Origin: Ruminococcus sp.
GTDB lineage: Bacteria > Bacillota > Clostridia > Oscillospirales > Ruminococcaceae
NCBI GenBank assembly: GCA_024697545.1
Contig: JAILFN010000048.1
Location: 1 to 64,000, forward strand
DNA: 64,000 nucleotides
Direction: 5' to 3'
Positions 24,845 to 33,562 of this stretch are shown one piece after another. The notes beneath the pieces were generated by a model that saw nothing but the letters and a program-made list of their open reading frames with translations, made no database searches and was not told the origin of the DNA. The translations under genes and the position numbers were made by a program. The first letter of the stretch is position 1, and the number at the start of each line of letters is the position of its first letter.

Positions 24845-25918
24845 TCAATCCTTTCTGTCTATCATTTCTATGAATTTGTCGAACAGGAATCCCGTGTCGA
24901 GCGGACCGCCGCAGGCTTCGGGGTGGAACTGTACCGAGAAGGCGGGCATATAGTCATAGGACACGCCCTCGCAGGTGCCGTCGTTGGCGTTGACAAAGGA
25001 AGCCTTTGCGCCCTCGGGCAGCGAGCTGTTTATTACCGCATAGCCGTGGTTCTGGCTTGTGATGTACACTCTTCCCGATTTGGTATCGGTGCAGGGCTGG
25101 TTCGCGCCGCGGTGGCCGTATTTCAGCTTTTCGGTGCGTGCGCCCTGAGAGAGTGCGAGAAGCTGATGGCCCAGACAGATGCCGAAGGTAGGTATCCTAA
25201 GCTTGCAGAGCTTTGCGATCTCCTCGATGATGTCGGTGTTCTCGGCGGGGTCTCCGGGACCGTTTGAGAGCATTATGCCGTCGGGAGCGAGCTTTCTAAC
25301 TTCCTCAGCGGGGGTAGAGGCGGGAAGTATCGTGACTTCGCAGCCGCGCTTTACAAGCTCGCGGCAGATGTTGCGCTTTGCGCCGAAATCATAAAGTGCA
25401 ACACGGCGCTTTGTCTTGCCCTCGGGCTTAACGACCTCGATCTTTTTGCAGGTGGTATTCTTTACAGCATCGGTGACTTTATAGCTTTTCAGGTCGCCGA
25501 AGGAGAAGCCCGAGCCCTCCTTGACTATCTTGCCGTTCATAACGCCCGATTCGCGGACGATCTTAGTCAGCGCTCTGGTGTCAATGCCGTAAAGTCCGAC
25601 TATGCCGTTTGATTTTAAAAAAGTGTCAAGATCACCCTCGCATCTGAAATTGCTGGGATCCTGACACCATTGTCTTACAATATATGCTTTTACATGGGGC
25701 TTTTCACTTTCAAAATCAGAGGGGATAACACCGTAATTTCCGATAAGCGGAAAAGTCTGAACAACTATCTGACCGTAATAGCTCGGGTCTGTAAGGGTCT
25801 CAAGATAGCCTGTCATAGCGGTAGTAAAAACTATTTCGCCAACAGCTTCACCCTCAGCGCCAAAGCTTTTGCCCTCAAATATCGTGCCGTTTTCAAGTAT
25901 AAGGTATGCTTTCTGCAC
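24845..25918 (-). CDS. carA: Carbamoyl-phosphate synthase small (glutaminase) subunit
   Basis: A 357-residue glutamine amidotransferase subunit that supplies ammonia to CarB. It has the N-terminal CPSase domain (ILENGTIFEGKSFGAEG...TAMTGYLETLTDPSYYGQIV) and a C-terminal class I GATase with nucleophile FGICLGHQ and His/Glu in VQFHPEA. The start is assigned to a GTG at 25918. AGGGAGG lies 8 nt upstream (25927-25933), while the ATG at 25948 falls at the predicted transcription start of the promoter 25954-25982. It forms an operon with the carB-dapF fusion. Confidence 0.93.
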   Translation of the reverse strand: MQKAYLILENGTIFEGKSFGAEGEAVGEIVFTTAMTGYLETLTDPSYYGQIVVQTFPLIGNYGVIPSDFESEKPHVKAYIVRQWCQDPSNFRCEGDLDTFLKSNGIVGLYGIDTRALTKIVRESGVMNGKIVKEGSGFSFGDLKSYKVTDAVKNTTCKKIEVVKPEGKTKRRVALYDFGAKRNICRELVKRGCEVTILPASTPAEEVRKLAPDGIMLSNGPGDPAENTDIIEEIAKLCKLRIPTFGICLGHQLLALSQGARTEKLKYGHRGANQPCTDTKSGRVYITSQNHGYAVINSSLPEGAKASFVNANDGTCEGVSYDYMPAFSVQFHPEACGGPLDTGFLFDKFIEMIDRKD

Positions 25919-25953
25919 TTTAGATTCCTCCCTAAAAATTTTTTGCACCTATC

Positions 25954-25982
25954 ATTATATCACATAACGACTTCGATGTAAA
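25954..25982 (-). promoter_or_regulatory. Leftward promoter of carA-carB-dapF
   Basis: Minus strand TTTACA (25977-25982), a 17-bp spacer and TATAAT (25954-25959). The leader is only ~30 nt, leaving no room for a PyrR attenuator. Confidence 0.8.
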
Positions 25983-26040
25983 GGTATTTAACAAAATGTT
26001 TTATTTTTTCTTGATGCGGCAGTCGGGCGGCCAAAGGCAA

Positions 26041-26072
26041 AAAAAGAACCCCTGCCGAAGCAGAGGTTCTTG
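26041..26072 (-). terminator. Terminator after the pilin gene
   Basis: Minus strand: AAGAACCTCTGC, a TTCG loop and GCAGGGGTTCTT form a 12-bp stem with one mismatch, followed by a T run. It separates pilin and carA transcription. Confidence 0.85.
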
Positions 26073-26107
26073 GTTTCAGTTTTTAAGTAAGAACTTTACC
26101 TGTTAAA

Positions 26108-26572
26108 TTACTTCTTGTAAGTGTTCCAGGTAACGCCAGCCTTGCAGGTCTTCCAGGAGATAGGAGAAGGATACTGACCGATGATCTCGTCAGAAGCGCC
26201 CTTCTTCCACTGTACGAAGAAGCTAGGCTTACCAGCGATGGTAACCTTACCGAATGAGAAGTAACCGGACTCACCCTCGTTCTCTACGAGAACCTCAGCG
26301 ATGGTACCAGCGATGCCGGAGTCAGCAGTGTAAGCGGTAGCCTGACCATTTACTGCTGCGATGGATGCCAGAGCAGTACCTTGGATCTGTGCGTCAGCAA
26401 CATACTCTGCAGCTGCGTTGTAAGCAGTCTTAGCGTTGCCGTTAGCGGTCTTCAGTCTTGCCTTCTTTACATAGGTCAGCATCGAAGGTACGAGGATAGC
26501 TGCGAGCACGCCGATGATCGCAATAACTACTACCAGCTCAACCAGTGTAAAGCCCTTGTTTGTCTTTCTCAT
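26108..26572 (-). CDS. pilA: Type IV major pilin-like prepilin
   Basis: 154 residues. The leader MRKTNKG is followed by the prepilin peptidase site and hydrophobic helix G^FTLVELVVVIAIIGVLAAI, including the conserved Glu5. The ~120-residue globular part ends WKTCKAGVTWNTYKK. The start at 26572 is set by ATGGAGGG just upstream. It has its own full-consensus promoter and terminator as a single-gene unit, and lies 8 kb from the pilus assembly cluster at 34-48 kb. It is likely the major pilus subunit. Known related proteins include the Pil-family cellulose-binding protein CbpC of Ruminococcus albus; direct relationship is inferred, not tested. Confidence 0.88.
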   Translation of the reverse strand: MRKTNKGFTLVELVVVIAIIGVLAAILVPSMLTYVKKARLKTANGNAKTAYNAAAEYVADAQIQGTALASIAAVNGQATAYTADSGIAGTIAEVLVENEGESGYFSFGKVTIAGKPSFFVQWKKGASDEIIGQYPSPISWKTCKAGVTWNTYKK

Positions 26573-26608
26573 GAGAAATCCCTCCATAAAAATAATTCTA
26601 TTTCGCCC

Positions 26609-26625
26609 GGGTGACTTGTTCACCC
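26609..26625 (-). promoter_or_regulatory. 5'-terminal mRNA hairpin of the pilin transcript
   Basis: GGGTGA (26609-26614) pairs with TCACCC (26620-26625) around a 5-nt loop. It lies within ~10 nt of the predicted mRNA 5' end, a typical place for an mRNA-stabilising stem in an abundant transcript. Confidence 0.5.
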
Positions 26626-26639
26626 CTTAGCGTAATTAC

Positions 26640-26668
26640 ATTATACACGATGTTTTGCTGAAAGTCAA
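26640..26668 (-). promoter_or_regulatory. Strong leftward promoter of the pilin gene
   Basis: Minus strand TTGACT (26663-26668), a 17-bp spacer and TATAAT (26640-26645). It sits about 70 nt ahead of the pilin ATG. Confidence 0.85.
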
Positions 26669-26750
26669 GTCTTTTTAGTATTTCTTATGCAAAAACGTGA
26701 TATTATATAAACCATACTTGCTATATTTGTTCGTTATGCACATGACAGCA

Positions 26751-26791
26751 AAAAATCCTCGGGAAATTTAGCTATTTTCCTGAGGATTTTT
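26751..26791. terminator. Terminator after the CotH-domain gene
   Basis: An AATCCTCGGGAAA / TTTTCCTGAGGATT stem has A-rich and T-rich flanks on both sides. It lies 50 bp beyond the CotH gene stop (leftward). Confidence 0.8.
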
Positions 26792-26843
26792 TTGTTCTGT
26801 GGTGCGTTCTTGCGGTTTAGCGGTCTGTTCTGCTAAAACAAGA

Positions 26844-29800
26844 TCACTTCACTTTTATCTTTACCTTTTTGGAATTTGCCGAATAAAGCTTCTTGCCGTC
26901 AACCTTTATTATGGTCTGCACCATAAATCTGTAGGTCTTGCCCGATTTGAGCGACTTCTTGGTGAACGCGGTCTTTGAAGCGCCGACTGTCTTTATCGGC
27001 TTGAAGGTCTTGCCGTCGGTGCTCATGAGTATGCGGTAGCCCTGAGACTTGCTGACCTTGTTCCATTTAAGAACTGCCGTGCCCTTCTTGGTGGAGCTTA
27101 CGGTAAGCTTGGGGGCTGCGGTCTTGGTGGCGGTGTTTATCACAGCCTTTGCACCCGTCTGCCCGCCGCCAACTGCCGCTGTTTTATATCGGTACACCGT
27201 GCCCGCCTTGAGGCTCTTGTCCTTGAAGCTTGTCGCCGTTACGGTCTTGATCTTCTTCCAGCTGCTGCCCGACTTGCGGTAGATGACATACTTTTCCGCG
27301 CCCGCGACCTTGTCCCATTTCAGGGTGATGGAGGTTTTGGCGCGGGTAACGCTTACCGTCGGCTTGGCGGGTACTATCTTATAGGTGAGCGTCGTCTTGC
27401 CGCTGTATTTGCCCTCGCCCGTGATGGTGACGGAAGCCTTGCCGCACTTGTCGGCATTGCTGAAGCTGAGCGTGAAGTCGGTGCCGTGTGTAAGAGCCGC
27501 GCCGTCTGCGGTGACAGCGGGTATCGGTCGCACCGTCTTGCCCTTGTATACATATGAAGCCGCAACGCCCGATATCTCGCAGGCTGTGATGTCTCTCTTC
27601 CATACGGCGTACATGGTGATGGTAGCGCCGTCCTTTGCGGTCAGGTCTGATACCTTCTGTCCGTCCGTGTAATCGGGCGATGAAGCGGTTGAGGTCCTCG
27701 CCCAGCCTGCGAATATCCAGCCCTCGCGGCTGAATCTGCACTTGTCGAGAGCCGCTTCTGTGCCGTAGGTCATCTTCTGCTCATAGCTCGATTCCTTGGA
27801 GCCGTTTGATATGTACCTGACGGTATAGCTTATGCCCGTGTACTTTACCTTTATAACGGTATCCGCCGTAACGCCCGAAGCGTTCTCTGCTGATGCCTTG
27901 TAGCCATCGCGGGTGAAGCAGTCTGCGGGGAAGGCAACGCTTCCGCCCTTTTTGGTGTAAAGCTCTACCGACTTCTCGCCGTCGGTGAAGGTCACCTTGC
28001 AAAGCTCGCCCGCTTCGCCGTCGCGCACGAACACTGCCTGAAGCGCAGCTGCCTTTGCGGGGTCAACGGTGATGCTCGCCTCGTCTGAGCTGAACGTTCC
28101 GCGCCAGCCCACAAAGGAATAGCCCTCGGCGGGTTCTGCCGTGATGGTTATCGGAGTTTCGGGGAAGTAGCTTCCGCTGAACCTCTTTGAAGTGTCGATG
28201 TCTATCGTGTTGAGCCTTACGCTGCCGCCGTCGGGGTTTATCGTGTCGATGTTGACCGTCACCGCATCGGGGAGTTTGAGATCTGCCGCCAGCATCTTTG
28301 GCACATAAGCGGGGCGGTTGTTGAAGAACTCGTGCATTCTTGCAAGGCAGGGATCGGTGGCGTTTGAGGTGTTTGCCCAGTTGGGATAGCGTGCAAAGCA
28401 CTTTGAAAGCTCGGGGTAATAAGCCGCACGGAACGGCTTTTCCTTCTCGGCGACCGCGTCGGGGTCGAAGTTCTTTGCGGTAAGATCCATGAACGTATTG
28501 ATGAACCGTGCCTTGAACTCCTCGTTCTTCATCATGGCATTGAACAGCACGGGCATATCGTCGCGTGTGTTGCTCATAATGTTCCTGAGATTGTTGGCGG
28601 TCGGCTTGGTCGAAGCGTTGCCGTAGTGGTAAACGCCCATTTCGGTATCATACAGATTGAAGCGCCATCTGCCGTCCGAGTAGGGATTCGTGGGGTCTAC
28701 GGTGCGTGTGCGCCACAGTGAATAGTTGTTGCCCGGCCAGTCCTCGTTGATTATGTACATCTCGACAGACATATAGTCGATAAAGCTCTGAACGTCTATC
28801 ATACCGCACATCTTGTCGTAGTTTTCCCTGACGGAAAGATCGTTGTTCTCCGCGAACTCGCGCATTTCCCTGAACAGCCCGATGTCCTCCTCGGTGCCTT
28901 CGTCTATCTCGCCCTTCTTGTATACCACGACTTCGTCTGAGTTCACGCTGTAGTTTTCCTCGTAGTAGTCGTCGTCAAAGTCCTCCTGCAAGGTGAACAG
29001 ACCGAAGTATTCGCCGTCGATGAACATAACGCAGGGTCGTCCCTCCTGCGTGTCGATCGCACGGTCGGACACCAGCGACTGTATGTAGCTGTCCTTGTAC
29101 TTTGTGTAGTCGATATCGTTACCGCCTGCGCGGCATACGAACTTCTTGAACTTTTTGAGCTGTCTGCCCGAGCCGTCCTCTGCATAGACGTTCGGGATCA
29201 GCGGGTATTTGAAGTTCTTAGCGCCGTACTCCTCTCTTGCGTAGAAGCGCACCGACTTCTGATATGCTGCGCGTGAGTATGCGCCCTGAGTCCTCATGCC
29301 GCAGTCCTGCGAAAGCCCGAGGGTGCCGTCGGCTTCAAAGAAGTCGATGTGGCAGGCGCGTTCCCATTCCTTGCCCCTCTGATTGTAGTTCGCGGGCTTG
29401 TTGCCGTCATCAAGGCTGCGGTATTCGGGCTTGCTCTTGTTGTCGTCAAACACCTTGCCCTTTACGAATATTCCCTTCTCATAGCCGAAGAGATCCTGCG
29501 GATCGGTGGTAACGGATATTATCGGCAGACCGTTGTGGTTCTTGCTGCTTACGCCAACGAAGTAGCTCTTTGTCACTGTCTCGCTGTACTTGCCCGCTGC
29601 GCTGTATGTAACGGCGCGGATAACGGTGCCCTTGTCCACGGCGCTCTTTGAAGGCAGCCTGCCGTCCCAGGGGGTTATCTCGCTGACCTTTACCATCGCC
29701 GAGATAAGGTTCGCCTCGGCGCTGCGGTTGTGTATGTTCAGCGGCGATTTATACTCGATCCTCGTGGCTGAGGTCGCGGGGTCGGTGCCGTCGGTGGTGT

Positions 29801-30470
29801 AATATATGGTATTGCCCGCATCGGTCTCGAGCGAGAGGTCGAACGGGTCGGCATACATACCGCTTTCGGCTCCGAACACGGGTGCGTTGCAGGGCACTGC
29901 CGACTCGGCTTCATTGTTTGAAGCACCCGGGGTCGGGATGAGCAGCTGAAAATCGCCCGTGCCGTCGGGCTGCCTTGCCCATGTGGTATCGTCCTCAAGG
30001 GCGGGTACTTCCGCCGTATCGACGGTATCTTCGCCGTTCATAAGCGAGAGCTTCACGCCGTCGCCCGAAAGGTTATAGCCTGTATTCGGCGCGGAAGCAT
30101 CGCCGTTATAGGTCTTGCAGCTGAACACCAGCAGAGTTCCGCCCGCGGGAACGGTAACGTCCGAAAAGGCGTACTCGCTGCTGTCGTCCTTCACGAGCTT
30201 CCAGCCGTTAAGGTCGGCATCGGTGTCGCCGCCGTTGTAAAGCTCTATCCAGTCGCAGAACTCGCCCTTTTTGTCAACGGCAGATGTCACGTTGCCGTTG
30301 CCGCCCGAGTTGCCCGTGCAGACTTCGTTGATAAAAAGCCGTGCGCTGCCGCCTGCATCGGCTGCCGAGGGGGCTTCGCTCAGGCTCGCGGAAGCGGGAA
30401 GTGCTCCCGAAGCGGAAAGCATTGCCGCTGCGGATATCATAGACACCACGCGGCGCTTCAGATCGTTCAT
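26844..30470 (-). CDS. Large secreted CotH-kinase / lamin-tail multidomain protein
   Basis: 1208 residues with a Sec signal peptide (about 1-28). A lamin-tail domain follows (about 42-165, FINEVCTG...FCDWIELYNGGDTDADLNGWKL), then a chitobiase C-terminal-type domain (about 195-290, IYYTTDGTDPATS). The CotH kinase domain spans about 315-720, with NDIDYTKYKDSYIQSL and NLYDTEMG as probable nucleotide/metal residues. InlB/Listeria-type repeats follow (FVGWRGTF, FAGWARTS), then two fibronectin-III-like modules to the end (KWDKVAGAEKYVIYRK; KWNKVSKSQGYRIL). There is no dockerin and no sortase signal. CotH domains phosphorylate surface proteins in spores and occur in fibre-degrader surface proteins. 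Likely an extracellular surface or matrix protein. Single gene with its own promoter. Confidence 0.85.
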   Translation of the reverse strand: MNDLKRRVVSMISAAAMLSASGALPASASLSEAPSAADAGGSARLFINEVCTGNSGGNGNVTSAVDKKGEFCDWIELYNGGDTDADLNGWKLVKDDSSEYAFSDVTVPAGGTLLVFSCKTYNGDASAPNTGYNLSGDGVKLSLMNGEDTVDTAEVPALEDDTTWARQPDGTGDFQLLIPTPGASNNEAESAVPCNAPVFGAESGMYADPFDLSLETDAGNTIYYTTDGTDPATSATRIEYKSPLNIHNRSAEANLISAMVKVSEITPWDGRLPSKSAVDKGTVIRAVTYSAAGKYSETVTKSYFVGVSSKNHNGLPIISVTTDPQDLFGYEKGIFVKGKVFDDNKSKPEYRSLDDGNKPANYNQRGKEWERACHIDFFEADGTLGLSQDCGMRTQGAYSRAAYQKSVRFYAREEYGAKNFKYPLIPNVYAEDGSGRQLKKFKKFVCRAGGNDIDYTKYKDSYIQSLVSDRAIDTQEGRPCVMFIDGEYFGLFTLQEDFDDDYYEENYSVNSDEVVVYKKGEIDEGTEEDIGLFREMREFAENNDLSVRENYDKMCGMIDVQSFIDYMSVEMYIINEDWPGNNYSLWRTRTVDPTNPYSDGRWRFNLYDTEMGVYHYGNASTKPTANNLRNIMSNTRDDMPVLFNAMMKNEEFKARFINTFMDLTAKNFDPDAVAEKEKPFRAAYYPELSKCFARYPNWANTSNATDPCLARMHEFFNNRPAYVPKMLAADLKLPDAVTVNIDTINPDGGSVRLNTIDIDTSKRFSGSYFPETPITITAEPAEGYSFVGWRGTFSSDEASITVDPAKAAALQAVFVRDGEAGELCKVTFTDGEKSVELYTKKGGSVAFPADCFTRDGYKASAENASGVTADTVIKVKYTGISYTVRYISNGSKESSYEQKMTYGTEAALDKCRFSREGWIFAGWARTSTASSPDYTDGQKVSDLTAKDGATITMYAVWKRDITACEISGVAASYVYKGKTVRPIPAVTADGAALTHGTDFTLSFSNADKCGKASVTITGEGKYSGKTTLTYKIVPAKPTVSVTRAKTSITLKWDKVAGAEKYVIYRKSGSSWKKIKTVTATSFKDKSLKAGTVYRYKTAAVGGGQTGAKAVINTATKTAAPKLTVSSTKKGTAVLKWNKVSKSQGYRILMSTDGKTFKPIKTVGASKTAFTKKSLKSGKTYRFMVQTIIKVDGKKLYSANSKKVKIKVK

Positions 30471-30577
30471 AATTTTGACCTCCTGTCTTTGCAGTTGTAT
30501 AGTTGTGCGAATATTCTTATATTTTCTACCGAAAACGGCAATAAATGGTCGCGGTTTTCAGAGTATCTTACAACTTA

Positions 30578-30606
30578 ATTTTATCACATTGCAGACGGTA
30601 TGTCAA
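30578..30606 (-). promoter_or_regulatory. Leftward promoter of the CotH-domain gene
   Basis: Minus strand TTGACA (30601-30606), a 17-bp spacer and TAAAAT (30578-30583). The leader is about 100 nt. Confidence 0.75.
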
Positions 30607-30647
30607 TTGTAACGATAACAGAAAAAGTTGATACCCATTTGATTATT

Positions 30648-31085
30648 TTAACCAAACAGCGCGTATAATATCCCGTAGACGACTCCCGCGGCGGTCCCGT
30701 AAAGTATGACGGGACCCGCTATCGAAAATATCTTCGCGCCGACCCCAAGCACATAGCCCTCCGTCTTGAATTCGACTGCGGGTGCGGCAACGGCATTCGC
30801 AAAGCCCGTTATCGGCACGAGAGTCCCCGCGCCCGCGTGCTTTGCGATCTTCTCATACTTCCCGAGTGCCGTCAGCAGCACCGAAAGAGCTATGAGCGTC
30901 ACCGAGCACCATGCGGCAGCGTCCCTTTTATCAGCGCCCATGAGCATATACAGCCCTGTGAGGATCTGCCCCAGAAGGCATATCGCCCCGCCGATGGCAA
31001 ACGCCTTGAAGGCGTTGAGATACCAGCGGCTGTTTCTTGAAGCCTTCTTAGCCATTCGCGCATATTCTTCTTTTGAAACGTTCAT
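30648..31085 (-). CDS. spoVAC: SpoVAC-like protein
   Basis: A 145-residue membrane protein with four hydrophobic segments. The order matches SpoVAC: basic N-terminus (MNVSKEEYARMAKKA), FAIGGAICLLGQILTGLY, then AGTLVPITGFANAVAAPAVEFKTEGYVLGVGAKIF, a family hallmark. In sporulators SpoVA proteins move dipicolinic acid, but here spoVAD and spoVAE are absent next to it. The start at 31085 is chosen as the conserved N-terminus, with AGGGAG ~13 nt upstream. It is divergent from recG. Confidence 0.85.
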   Translation of the reverse strand: MNVSKEEYARMAKKASRNSRWYLNAFKAFAIGGAICLLGQILTGLYMLMGADKRDAAAWCSVTLIALSVLLTALGKYEKIAKHAGAGTLVPITGFANAVAAPAVEFKTEGYVLGVGAKIFSIAGPVILYGTAAGVVYGILYALFG

Positions 31086-31154
31086 ATAAAGATCACTTCT
31101 CCCTTCATCGGTCGAGCTTATTATCCCCGCCTGCGGAAAAATTATTCTTCGAGA

Positions 31155-31184
31155 TTGACATGGGCTTGACAAGTGTGTTATAAT
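31155..31184 (+). promoter_or_regulatory. Promoter of recG
   Basis: TTGACA (31155-31160), an 18-bp spacer and TATAAT (31179-31184), about 44 nt before the start codon. A second TTGACA-like hexamer at 31165 is too close to the -10 to be used. Confidence 0.75.
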
Positions 31185-31227
31185 ATACATAATTATAATA
31201 GTATAGATCCGAAGGCGGGGTGAAGGT

Positions 31228-33270
31228 ATGGACAGCAGGCTTGAACGTGAGATAACCTATCTCAAAGGCGTGGGTCCCAAAAAGGCTGAGATATTCAAAA
31301 AAGTCGGGGTAGAGACTGTCTATGACCTGCTCCAGTACTGCCCCCGCGATTATATCGACCTCTCCGAGCCTGCCGCCGTTGCCGATGTCCGCCCCAATGA
31401 AGAAGAGCCTTATTCGGTGCGGGTGCGCCTTGTCAAGAAGCTGCCTGTCGCGCGTGTGCGGAAGGGGCTTACGATATCAAAGGCGGTGTTCACCGATGAC
31501 ACGGCGGATATCACCGTCACGCTGTTCAATCAGGAGTACACCTTCTCGAATATGCAGGAGGAAAAGCAGTATGTGCTTTACGGCAAAGTGACGGGCAATA
31601 TGCTCCGCCCCGAGATGAACTCGCCGATGATATTCGCGGGGGATTCCGAGGATCTGATAGTCCCCGTCTATCCGCTGACTGAGGGGCTTACCCAGCAGTT
31701 TGTCAGAAAAGAAGTCAAGGCGGCACTCGACCTGCTCGGAGGCGACTCGCCCGATATAATGCCGCAGTACCTGCTTGATAAGATAAAGCTGCCGTCGCTT
31801 AAATACGCATGGGAGAACGTTCACTTCCCGCGGTCGGTGTACAGCGCTGTCGAGGCGCGTCGGCGGCTGATATTCGATGAGTTTTTCATCTACTCGCTGG
31901 CGATAGCCTACCGCCGCAGCACTTCCGATGAGATGTCGGATCATGTCATGAAAAGATACAGCATGAAGCCGTTCAAGGAGATACTGCCCTTTGAGATGAC
32001 GGAGGCGCAGATGAAAGCCGCCGCAGACTGCGGCAGGGATATGATGAGCGGACACCGCATGAACAGGCTGATACAGGGCGATGTCGGCTCGGGAAAGACC
32101 GTCGTGGCGGCTTGCATCGCTTACTATGCCTTTAAAAACGGATATCAGTCCTGCCTGATGGCACCTACAGAGATACTCGCGGCGCAGCATTATGAGACTT
32201 TCAGGAAATACCTCGAACCGTTCGGGGCAAAGGTATGCCTGCTGAGCGGCGGGCTTCGCCCGAAGCAGAAGAAGGAGATACTCGCGGGGATAGCCGACGG
32301 CAGTTATGATGTCGCAGTCGGCACCCACGCCCTTTTCTACGGCGATGTGCAGTTTAAGGATCTTGCACTCGTCATCACCGATGAGCAGCACCGCTTCGGG
32401 GTCGAGCAGCGCAGGAAGCTCTCATCAAAGGGCAGGAACCCGCACACCGTCGTTATGTCCGCCACCCCGATACCCCGCACCCTGGCGCTGATGCTCTACG
32501 GCGATCTTCAGGTGTCGGTGATAAACGAACTGCCCTCGGGACGAAAGCCCGTGCAGACCTATGCCGTCAGCGGCAAGATGCGCGAGCGGGCTTACGGATT
32601 CGTCAAAAAGCAGCTCGATGCGGGACATCAGGGCTTTATCGTCTGCCCCGCCGTTGAGGAGAGCGAGCTTGACATAAAAAACGCCAAGACCTACTACGAG
32701 GAGCTGAGCAGGGGGGCGTTTGCCGATTATAAGCTGGGGCTGCTTTACGGCAAGATGACGGCGGCTGACAAACAGGCGGTCATGGACGCTTTCAAGGAAG
32801 GCACTATCGACCTGCTCGTATCGACTACCGTGGTAGAAGTCGGCGTGGATGTTCCCAATGCGACCGTCATGGTGGTGGAAAATGCCGACCGCTTCGGGCT
32901 CTCGCAGCTGCACCAGCTGAGGGGAAGGGTCGGACGCGGCGGCGATGAGGCTTTCTGCGTGCTGATAACCGATAACACCTCGCCCGAGAACGTAAAGCGC
33001 ATGAAGGCGATAAGCGGCACCAATGACGGATTCAAGGTCGCGGAGGAAGACCTGAGACTGCGAGGTCCGGGAGATTTCTTCGGGACGAATCAGCACGGGC
33101 TTCCCGCATTCAAGATAGCCGACCTCACCCGCGATATCGAGCTGCTTGAACGCGCACAGAAGCTCTCGGCGATGGTGATAGAGGAAGACCCCGCATTGAT
33201 AGGCAGCAAAAACCGAGATCTGAGCAGTCTGGTGCAGGCGCTTCTGAGGCGCGGCGCAGAGATCAGCTGA
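31228..33270 (+). CDS. recG: ATP-dependent DNA helicase RecG
   Basis: A 680-residue superfamily 2 helicase that remodels stalled forks and Holliday junctions. It has an N-terminal wedge/OB domain (1-250; ITYLKGVGPKKAEIFKKVGV at the start), Walker A GDVGSGKT near residue 287, DEQH (DEEH in many RecG proteins) near 390, the SATPIPRTLAL motif III near 412, and a helicase C domain with QLRGRVGRG near 566. Length is normal. It is preceded by a divergent spoVAC gene. Confidence 0.96.
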   Translation: MDSRLEREITYLKGVGPKKAEIFKKVGVETVYDLLQYCPRDYIDLSEPAAVADVRPNEEEPYSVRVRLVKKLPVARVRKGLTISKAVFTDDTADITVTLFNQEYTFSNMQEEKQYVLYGKVTGNMLRPEMNSPMIFAGDSEDLIVPVYPLTEGLTQQFVRKEVKAALDLLGGDSPDIMPQYLLDKIKLPSLKYAWENVHFPRSVYSAVEARRRLIFDEFFIYSLAIAYRRSTSDEMSDHVMKRYSMKPFKEILPFEMTEAQMKAAADCGRDMMSGHRMNRLIQGDVGSGKTVVAACIAYYAFKNGYQSCLMAPTEILAAQHYETFRKYLEPFGAKVCLLSGGLRPKQKKEILAGIADGSYDVAVGTHALFYGDVQFKDLALVITDEQHRFGVEQRRKLSSKGRNPHTVVMSATPIPRTLALMLYGDLQVSVINELPSGRKPVQTYAVSGKMRERAYGFVKKQLDAGHQGFIVCPAVEESELDIKNAKTYYEELSRGAFADYKLGLLYGKMTAADKQAVMDAFKEGTIDLLVSTTVVEVGVDVPNATVMVVENADRFGLSQLHQLRGRVGRGGDEAFCVLITDNTSPENVKRMKAISGTNDGFKVAEEDLRLRGPGDFFGTNQHGLPAFKIADLTRDIELLERAQKLSAMVIEEDPALIGSKNRDLSSLVQALLRRGAEIS

Positions 33271-33279
33271 CCCAAAAGC

Positions 33280-33351
33280 AAGTTTAGGGGGGATCCAAGG
33301 GTGACCCTTTTTAAAGGGTCACATTGGTCGCTCCGTGAGGAGCGAAAAGAC
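33280..33351. repeat. Dispersed repeat copy related to the 20.5-kb element
   Basis: AAGTTTAGGGGGGATCC followed by a long palindrome centred near 33311 (GTGACCCTTT / AAAGGGTCAC) matches the right arm of the element at 20684-20732 in sequence and order. A second hairpin (CGCTCC...GGAGCG) follows at 33330-33345. It may also serve as the recG terminator, but it has no T-run. Confidence 0.6.
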
Positions 33352-33562
33352 CAAGGCTCAAAGTATGGAATTATTACTAATTAAAATCGGCACCGTAAAT
33401 CCATCTTGGGTTAAGGCTTCCATTGACAAGATATCACCATATCGCAAGAACCCCGCCAATGCCGATTTTAAATTCCCCGATGGTGAGCGAAGCGAGCCGA
33501 AGGGAATGTCCGAATTCGCCCGCAGGGCGAACTAAGCGCGACCAAAAAGAAAGGACATGAAT
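33352..33562. other. Intergenic stretch without a supported gene
   Basis: A 56-codon frame starts at ATG 33365 and has plausible codon use, but only a weak ribosome site and no clear homologue. Small palindromes of GAATTCGCCC/GGGCGAA type lie at 33510-33532. I do not call a gene here. Confidence 0.4.

Noticed and set aside
33365-33535. Small gene with an RlmH-like N-terminus (IGTVNPSWVK)
   Set aside because: The likeness is limited to a few residues, Firmicute RlmH has a different N-terminus, the frame is too short and its ribosome site is weak.
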